A stretch of 51,408 nt of DNA from NCBI GenBank assembly GCA_002783865.1, contig PFJE01000074.1, positions 1 through 51,408 of the forward strand. The letters are read 5' to 3'. Positions 47,516 through 51,408 of this stretch are shown piece by piece (positions within the stretch are counted from its first letter, which is position 1; each line of letters opens with the position of its first letter). This DNA comes from Sphingomonadales bacterium CG_4_10_14_3_um_filter_58_15. GTDB taxonomy: Bacteria; Pseudomonadota; Alphaproteobacteria; Sphingomonadales; Sphingomonadaceae. The notes beneath the pieces were generated by a model. The model saw nothing but the letters and a program-made list of their open reading frames with translations, had not been told where the DNA came from and searched no databases. The position numbers were made by a program, and so were the translations under genes.

Positions 47516-48655
47516 TTATGTTTTGCGCGGCCGCCCGACCCGTCGCGGCGCGTTTGGCGGTTCGGCAGGTTTTGGCAAACCGCCGCCACCGCCCGCGCCC
47601 TTCTGCGTGACCATCACGAACCCGAGCAGGATCCCGCCGAGCGGGATCAGCTCGATGCACGCGCCAACCGCAATGGCTGCGATTGTCGCTTCAGGGTAGA
47701 GAGCGAGATAAGCCATGTTCGAGACAACAGGCATAGTGGGGATCGCCTCTTCCTTGAGAGCCGCGATATCATCGAGCCCTTCGGTCAGCTCTTCGGCCAT
47801 GCCGTCGAAGTTATGCGTGATCGCGGCGGCGGCGGACGGCGGCAGGCCCGCTGCTAGCCAGTCCTTCCGCATGGCATCCGCTACCGCTTGCACGGCCTCA
47901 ACGGGAAGCGCGTCGTTCACCTCGCGCGTCAGGCGCGTGAAGTTCTCGCCGTTCTTGCGCACGGCCACCATTTTCTCGTGCCGCTCCATGTTGCTGTCGA
48001 TCACGCGCCGCGTGTCGATCAGCAGACGGTCGATCCTGAAGAAGAGCCGCTCCAGCTTTGCGCGGCTTGCAAAGATCGTAGCCCGCGCATTCGCGCAGCC
48101 TTCGCTGATATTGGTGAGCGCCGTTGCGACCTGGCCCATATTGCCGCCTTCGCCGCTATAGACACCCGTACCGATTTCCTGGGCGCTCATGTTGCCCGCT
48201 GAACTCACGCAATCGTTCATCACTGACGATCGATTGATAAGGGACGCAGCGGCACGCTGGCGCGCCTGCGTCGCTTCGGTTTGAGTGGTCAGCGCCGTTT
48301 CCATATGCGCGACTTCGCCCGAGGCCGAGGCAAGGACGGATGACGAGGCAATGCCGAGCATTGCCGCGACAGCAAGATAGGCTGCGACGAAGATGCCCAT
48401 CACCTGCTTGCGCTTCGCGCTGGGCAGCGTCGGAATATGGGTCAAAGCAATATAGGAGCCGTAGGAAAGCCCCGCTGCAATCGCGACCGCTGACATGATA
48501 GTTTCCAGCCATGTCAGCAGGGTCATCTCGCCAGTCGGGGCAACGAGGTCTGCGATCCAGACCCCCGTGAAGATGCCCGAGAGGACATGGAAGAGGATAT
48601 TCAGGATCAGGATTTTCCCGACCATCGCGTCAGTCAGATTATTCGTTTTCGGCAT
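47516..48655 (-). CDS. Four-helix membrane protein with coiled coil and AT-hook-like tail
   Basis: A 379-residue protein. Three membrane helices lie in the first ~115 residues (ILILNILFHVLSGIFTGVWI; LLTWLETIMSAVAIAAG; VMGIFVAAYLAVAAMLGIAS). A ~190-residue helical soluble region follows, then a last helix (TIAAIAVGACIELIPLGGIL). The C-terminus is APRRVGRPRKT, an AT-hook-like GRPRK in a basic, proline-rich tail. With four helices both ends can be cytoplasmic, so the tail could touch DNA. GGAGGG precedes the ATG at 48655. No family was recognised. Confidence 0.75.
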   Translation of the reverse strand: MPKTNNLTDAMVGKILILNILFHVLSGIFTGVWIADLVAPTGEMTLLTWLETIMSAVAIAAGLSYGSYIALTHIPTLPSAKRKQVMGIFVAAYLAVAAMLGIASSSVLASASGEVAHMETALTTQTEATQARQRAAASLINRSSVMNDCVSSAGNMSAQEIGTGVYSGEGGNMGQVATALTNISEGCANARATIFASRAKLERLFFRIDRLLIDTRRVIDSNMERHEKMVAVRKNGENFTRLTREVNDALPVEAVQAVADAMRKDWLAAGLPPSAAAAITHNFDGMAEELTEGLDDIAALKEEAIPTMPVVSNMAYLALYPEATIAAIAVGACIELIPLGGILLGFVMVTQKGAGGGGGLPKPAEPPNAPRRVGRPRKT

Positions 48656-48748
48656 AGCGCCCTCCATAGTTATGGAGCGGCGTTGCCAGTCATTTGCATG
48701 TGGCTTGGGGGAAAGCTGGAAAATCCCGTCAGAATAAATGCGGCGACC

Positions 48749-48988
48749 TTAGTCGGAGCTACGCAGGGTTATCCCGCCATTCCGCTCCAGATCAAGGATG
48801 GCGAGCTTCGCTGCCTCAATTGCTCGGTTGGGGCCGGACGCTTCGCCGATGCCTACCGCGCCACGCCCGCCTGTCTCCGTCAGCACAGCTCTCACGTCGG
48901 ATAGATCGACCGCGATCAATTGCTGATCCATGATTTTGACCAACGTACCGACGAACTCGGTTATTCGATCAAGGGCGGGATCAGGCAT
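48749..48988 (-). CDS. FtsZ-fragment-like mini protein
   Basis: A 79-residue protein beginning MPDPALDRITEFVGTLVKIM. From about residue 30 it reads AVDLSDVRAVLTETGGRGAV and GIGEASGPNRAIEAAKLAIL, which resembles the FtsZ segment around the T7 loop (NVDFADVR...), both catalytic-type Asp residues kept, and the GEASGEDRA helix that follows. The GTP-binding N-domain and the C-terminal tail are absent. AAGGAG sits 9 bases before the ATG at 48988. It could bind or poison host FtsZ, or be a distant look-alike. The relation is by eye. Confidence 0.65.
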   Translation of the reverse strand: MPDPALDRITEFVGTLVKIMDQQLIAVDLSDVRAVLTETGGRGAVGIGEASGPNRAIEAAKLAILDLERNGGITLRSSD

Positions 48989-49279
48989 GGCGGCGGCTCC
49001 TTTATGAATCGCCAGAACGGTAACATGGAGCCATGAAGCGAGGCCATAGGATACGGCACGTTTCGGAATATGGTCTCGGGGCAATCATTGAGATCACCTA
49101 GGCGGCCTTCGAGCCTGTTTTCTGCGTTAGCACGTTCCGCAAGATGTGCGTTTGTATTACAAAATCCTGCGCCTGCGGCTCCGGTTTTGCCAGACGCTCA
49201 TCTTGGCAAGGGGCACCCGCTGCGCGTTCCCCGTTGCATCCCCTCCGGCCAAATGGCGCTTGCACGTAACCAATCCAGC
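48989..49279. other. Non-coding stretch before the hairpin array
   Basis: No convincing gene is seen. Minus-strand frames cross it but lack ribosome-binding sites and read as shadows of a conserved-looking GC-rich sequence. It leads directly into the structured region. Confidence 0.4.
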
Positions 49280-49443
49280 CTGACGAAAGGTCAGACAGGA
49301 TAGGTGCCGTTCAGCGCCATCGGGGAGACTTCGGCTCTCCCCGCCAGGCATACGAACGTATGCCTTCCCCATCGACAAGGGGCGTGCCTGACCCCTTTGA
49401 ACCCAGCCGCCTCCATCGGGGCGCAGGAGCACTTCATAGCTCC
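49280..49443. other. Run of six hairpins, candidate structured RNA or single-strand DNA signal
   Basis: Successive stems are CTGAC/GTCAG (49280-49294), GGTGC/GCGCC (49303-49318), CGGGGAGA/TCTCCCCG (49321-49343), AGGCATACG/CGTATGCCT (49346-49365, almost a full palindrome), AAGGGG/CCCCTT (49377-49397) and GGAGC/GCTCC (49426-49443). Frames exist on the minus strand but have no start signals. The dense folding suggests function at RNA or single-stranded DNA level, for example a transfer-related or early-expression signal ahead of the next genes. Confidence 0.5.
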
Positions 49444-49630
49444 CCTCGACCCCATCGACCATTTCATGGAGACCAACCGTCCGCCGATTGGATACCGATC
49501 AGGCCTTTCGCGACCCGATACTGGCGAGCAGGGCTTGGAGAATTCCCTCTCCACCTGCACCGAACCATGGATGAACGTAGCGCTCGTTCAATCGGCTAGC
49601 ATTTTCAGTAGCTTTGCCTCTTTTCATATG

Positions 49631-49648
49631 TGGACACATTGGATACAC
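49631..49648 (+). repeat. Tandem direct repeat before the RHH gene
   Basis: TGGACACA (49631-49638) is followed 9 bases on by TGGATACA (49640-49647), 11 bases before the start codon. Ribbon-helix-helix proteins bind such tandem short repeats, so this may be an autoregulatory operator. Confidence 0.45.
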
Positions 49649-49658
49649 TTCCTCTCGT

Positions 49659-49826
49659 ATGGGGAAGGACGCAGGCTTCCGTATCCGCGTTGAGCGCGAT
49701 TTGCGCGACGAATTCGTCGATACATGCCGTGCGCACGATCGCCCAGCTGCTCAGGTCATACGCGACTTTATGCGGCAATATATCAAAGACAATGCCAGCG
49801 CGAACGATCAGCGCGAGGACGATTAG
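49659..49826 (+). CDS. Ribbon-helix-helix mini protein
   Basis: A 55-residue protein. FRIRVERDLRDEFVDTCRAH has the short beta strand and first helix of a ribbon-helix-helix domain, and RPAAQVIRDFMRQYIKDN is the second helix. Such proteins are transcription repressors or antitoxins. No clear ribosome-binding site precedes the ATG; the leader may be very short. It is 12 bases before the chimeric HsdM/ArdC-like gene and probably shares its transcript. Confidence 0.7.
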   Translation: MGKDAGFRIRVERDLRDEFVDTCRAHDRPAAQVIRDFMRQYIKDNASANDQREDD

Positions 49827-49838
49827 GAAGGGACGACT

Positions 49839-50240
49839 GTGAGCGACATCAAGAATCTGGGCGGATTTGTATGGTCGATCGCTGAGACCCTTCGAGGTGA
49901 CTTCAAGCAATCCGAATATGGCAAAGTTATTCTGCCATTTGTGGTTTTGCGTCGTCTCGATTGCATTCTTGCTGCGAGCAAAGACACCGTTTTGGACGCA
50001 GCAAAGACCCTTCCCGAAAACGCTGACGATGCCACCCGCGACATGATCCTTTTCGGTGCGGTCGGTGGCAACGTGAAGGTCTACAATCTATCGCGCTTCA
50101 CCTTCGATACGCTCAAGGGTCATTGGCTGCGTATCCTCAAAGGCGACCGCAAGGCGATCTTCACGGCGGCAAGTGCTGCGAACAAGGCTGCTGAATACCT
50201 CCTGAGCTTGGCCTCATCTGACATCAGGGAGGCGGCCTGA
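49839..50240 (+). CDS. Chimera: HsdM N-terminal fragment fused to ArdC-like C-terminus
   Basis: A 133-residue protein. Residues 1 to ~93 (MSDIKNLGGFVWSIAETLRG, SEYGKVILPFVVLRRLDCIL, ATRDMILFGAVGGNVKVYNL) match the N-terminal domain of type I DNA methylases (HsdM). The methylase catalytic domain is absent. From ~94 (HWLRILKGDRKAIFTAASAA, NKAAEYLLSL) the sequence instead resembles the last ~40 residues of ArdC-type (DUF1738) antirestriction proteins. The junction is near 50118 and in frame. AGGAAGG lies upstream. Either a deletion relic or a working decoy. Confidence 0.75.
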   Translation: MSDIKNLGGFVWSIAETLRGDFKQSEYGKVILPFVVLRRLDCILAASKDTVLDAAKTLPENADDATRDMILFGAVGGNVKVYNLSRFTFDTLKGHWLRILKGDRKAIFTAASAANKAAEYLLSLASSDIREAA

Positions 50241-50298
50241 GGGCCGCCTTTCAATCTCGACATCGTTTCATGGAAGGGCCGCTTGTCGGCCCTTTTTC
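50230..50298 (+). terminator. Two tandem terminator hairpins
   Basis: AGGCGGCC (50230-50237) pairs with GGCCGCCT (50242-50249) across the stop codon, followed by TTCAA. AAGGGCCG (50274-50281) pairs with CGGCCCTT (50287-50294), followed by TTTC. The second is the better terminator. Confidence 0.75.
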
Positions 50299-50507
50299 AT
50301 GTCTGCCCCGTTCGGGTGCGTCCGATCACATTGACGGGAAAGTTGGCAGGGCAGGATCACCGTCAACGGCTTGCCCGATCCATTCGCGCGAGCGCTCCCG
50401 AGTTGGCCGTTTCCCCGCATTTGCCACGCGGGTGACGCTGCCCCTTCGAACCCTGCCGTCCTGGTCTCCCCGTCGAACGGACGAACCCCAACAAAAGGCG
50501 AGCAGAC
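50299..50507 (+). other. Structured leader of the 102-residue gene
   Basis: Non-coding. It contains the inverted repeat TTGACGG (50331-50337)/CCGTCAA (50360-50366) and, near 50442, a CCCCTTCGAACCCTGCCG stretch similar to CCCCTTTGAACCCAGCCG near 49392. Confidence 0.4.
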
Positions 50508-50816
50508 ATGAACACCGACTACGCAATCATTCACAAAACCTGGAACGGCATCGAAATCGAAATCCGCTGGAGCCGCGACTACCTCGCCTATGAGGATGGT
50601 CGAGGCATGGCGCATCTGGAGGTGGAAAGCATTTCACCAGCACGCGCACCGCTACCGATCACCGAAACTGGCTATCGCTCCCACTTCATCCACCCGTCAG
50701 AGGTGGACAATTTCGGCGGGCCTGAGTGCTATGTTGAGGCTTGGATCGAGGAAATCTCAAGGCAACCTGCATGGCGCAAGGCCGAGGCAGCGTCCCGCCA
50801 GCTCGCGCTCTTTTGA
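50508..50816 (+). CDS. Hypothetical element-borne protein
   Basis: A 102-residue soluble protein (MNTDYAIIHKTWNGIEIEIR). The first half is beta-rich, with YAYEDG-like turns around LAYEDGRGMAHLEVESISP. It also has GYRSHFIHPSEVDNFGGPEC and ends PAWRKAEAASRQLALF. Proteins of this pattern are common on alphaproteobacterial plasmids and integrative elements; function is unknown. AAAAGGCGAG precedes the ATG. Confidence 0.75.
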   Translation: MNTDYAIIHKTWNGIEIEIRWSRDYLAYEDGRGMAHLEVESISPARAPLPITETGYRSHFIHPSEVDNFGGPECYVEAWIEEISRQPAWRKAEAASRQLALF

Positions 50817-50977
50817 GCGCGGGCAAAAGGAAACCTCGCATGACTGCTCCATGGCCGTCGGGCAATTGGCCTATCTTGCCTTGACAATCGCGGTTCCATT
50901 CACGACTAACTCAAGCTGCATTTTTTCCGACTTTGGCTCAAGGAAATCACTTAGCTCGAATGGGAAGGAAACTGACG

Positions 50978-51343
50978 ATGAATACTCAACTTGCCGAATT
51001 GACTGAAAGCGCAATTGAAGAATTTCGTCGCATCCTGCCCCAATCACATAACCTCGATATGTGGGTGAACGAGACAGTGCTTGAGTACAGGCGTGCACAG
51101 GCACTTTGGGAGCAAGGCACGCAGGCCACACCGTCTGAAAATACCTTGCTTGCACTTTTCATACAAATTGCAGGCAACGCGTCTATCGACTCATTTGGAG
51201 AAGGTTTTTCCGAGTACGGGGCGCGTTTCGGATGTGAGCCTGATTATTGTTGGACAATCTCACTTGACGATATGTTCGGCAAATCTGCTGCCGCTGCGAA
51301 CCAGCCGGCGACTGCCTGGGTAGCTTACTCGAAAATGAGCTAG
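50978..51343 (+). CDS. Hypothetical protein bordering an IS insertion
   Basis: A 121-residue acidic soluble protein (MNTQLAELTESAIEEFRRIL). It is helical at the start and ends AWVAYSKMS. AAGGA lies about 9 bases before the ATG. Its stop TAG falls inside CTAG, directly next to the IS5-like end, so the C-terminus may have been altered by the insertion. No domain is recognised. Confidence 0.6.
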   Translation: MNTQLAELTESAIEEFRRILPQSHNLDMWVNETVLEYRRAQALWEQGTQATPSENTLLALFIQIAGNASIDSFGEGFSEYGARFGCEPDYCWTISLDDMFGKSAAAANQPATAWVAYSKMS

Positions 51344-51408
51344 GCTGTGTTGACAAAAGACTTCAGCCATAGGCGAGTGGCGGCGAGGTTGAGGAAGCTT
51401 TCGAAGGA
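51340..51408 (-). mobile_element. IS5-type transposase, C-terminal end only
   Basis: The last 22 residues read SFESFLNLAATRLWLKSFVN then TA and stop, a typical C-terminus of IS5-family transposases in sphingomonads. The rest lies past the window edge. The terminal inverted repeat appears to start at GGCTGTGTTGAC (51343 on), and CTAG at 51340-51343 would fit the YTAR target duplication of this group. Confidence 0.8.

Larger units (their letters stand above)
40813..51408. mobile_element. Integrated conjugative or mobilisable element at tRNA-Thr (left part)
   Basis: From the 3' end of tRNA-Thr to the window edge the gene content changes from core metabolism to a serine recombinase, a VirD4/TraG-like ATPase, many small unrecognised proteins, an antirestriction-like chimera and an IS. 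No relaxase or type IV pilus gene is visible, so whether it is self-transferable is open. The exact left attachment core probably overlaps the tRNA 3' end; the right end is outside the window. Confidence 0.8.

Noticed and set aside
49157-49560. Minus-strand frames over the hairpin array
   Set aside because: No RBS; the reading is interrupted differently in two frames and coincides with the palindromes, so non-coding structure explains it better.
50840-50884. 14-codon plus-strand frame MTAPWPSGNWPILP with a good RBS
   Set aside because: Too short to support; possibly the start of a truncated gene.
50871-50975. Minus-strand frame reading FPFELSDFLEPKSEKMQLEL and onward
   Set aside because: It looks protein-like but has no start signal and runs into the opposite gene at 50978; may be a relic, not supportable.

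Overview
The window is a piece of an alphaproteobacterial chromosome, most likely from Sphingomonadales (a Sphingorhabdus, Parasphingorhabdus or Sphingopyxis-like organism). The evidence is the gene set: serC-serA-hisZ-purA, a DUF6481 protein, the CtrA inhibitor SciP, a 180-kDa-class NAD-glutamate dehydrogenase, and the helix-turn-helix small protein family common in sphingomonads. Genus is inference; no rRNA or marker that fixes it is present.

Positions 1 to about 40730 are core chromosome. The left edge cuts a xanthine-dehydrogenase-family operon (FAD and 2Fe-2S subunits, minus strand). Then come small hypothetical genes, an HTH protein, an APC-like permease, pheA, a membrane cytochrome c, a LOG-family protein, an extensin-domain lipoprotein and a PepSY protein. 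A plus-strand biosynthetic block follows: a serC-type leader RNA, serC, an intercistronic hairpin, serA, hisZ, purA and a flavin reductase. The minus strand next carries a dicarboxylate/amino-acid symporter, an SLC13/RCK_C transporter, and the probable dnaJ(cbpA)-brkB-fabI-aroC cluster. After that lie an ABA4-like membrane protein divergent from pdxH-phzF, a serine hydrolase lipoprotein, mnmA, sciP, glsB, an HlyD-RND efflux pair with a DUF445 gene, NAD-glutamate dehydrogenase and a PAS-domain protein.

At 40737-40812 lies tRNA-Thr(CGT). From there to the right edge the DNA is an integrated mobile element, only partly inside the window. A large serine recombinase reads out through the tRNA gene. 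Next comes a minus-strand operon holding a VirD4/TraG-like ATPase without its membrane helices, preceded by a single-pass membrane protein, then several unrecognised small genes and a multi-pass membrane protein with an AT-hook-like tail. The right edge enters an IS5-type transposase.

The most unusual stretch is 48749-50240. It has (i) a 79-residue protein resembling only the T7-loop/catalytic-aspartate segment of FtsZ, (ii) a run of six closely spaced hairpins with no convincing gene, (iii) a tiny ribbon-helix-helix protein behind a tandem direct repeat, and (iv) a 133-residue chimera whose first ~93 residues look like HsdM and whose tail looks like the C-terminus of an ArdC antirestriction protein. 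Two neighbouring genes made of pieces of host cell-division and restriction proteins suggest, as a hypothesis only, a decoy or dominant-negative module used on entry into a new host.
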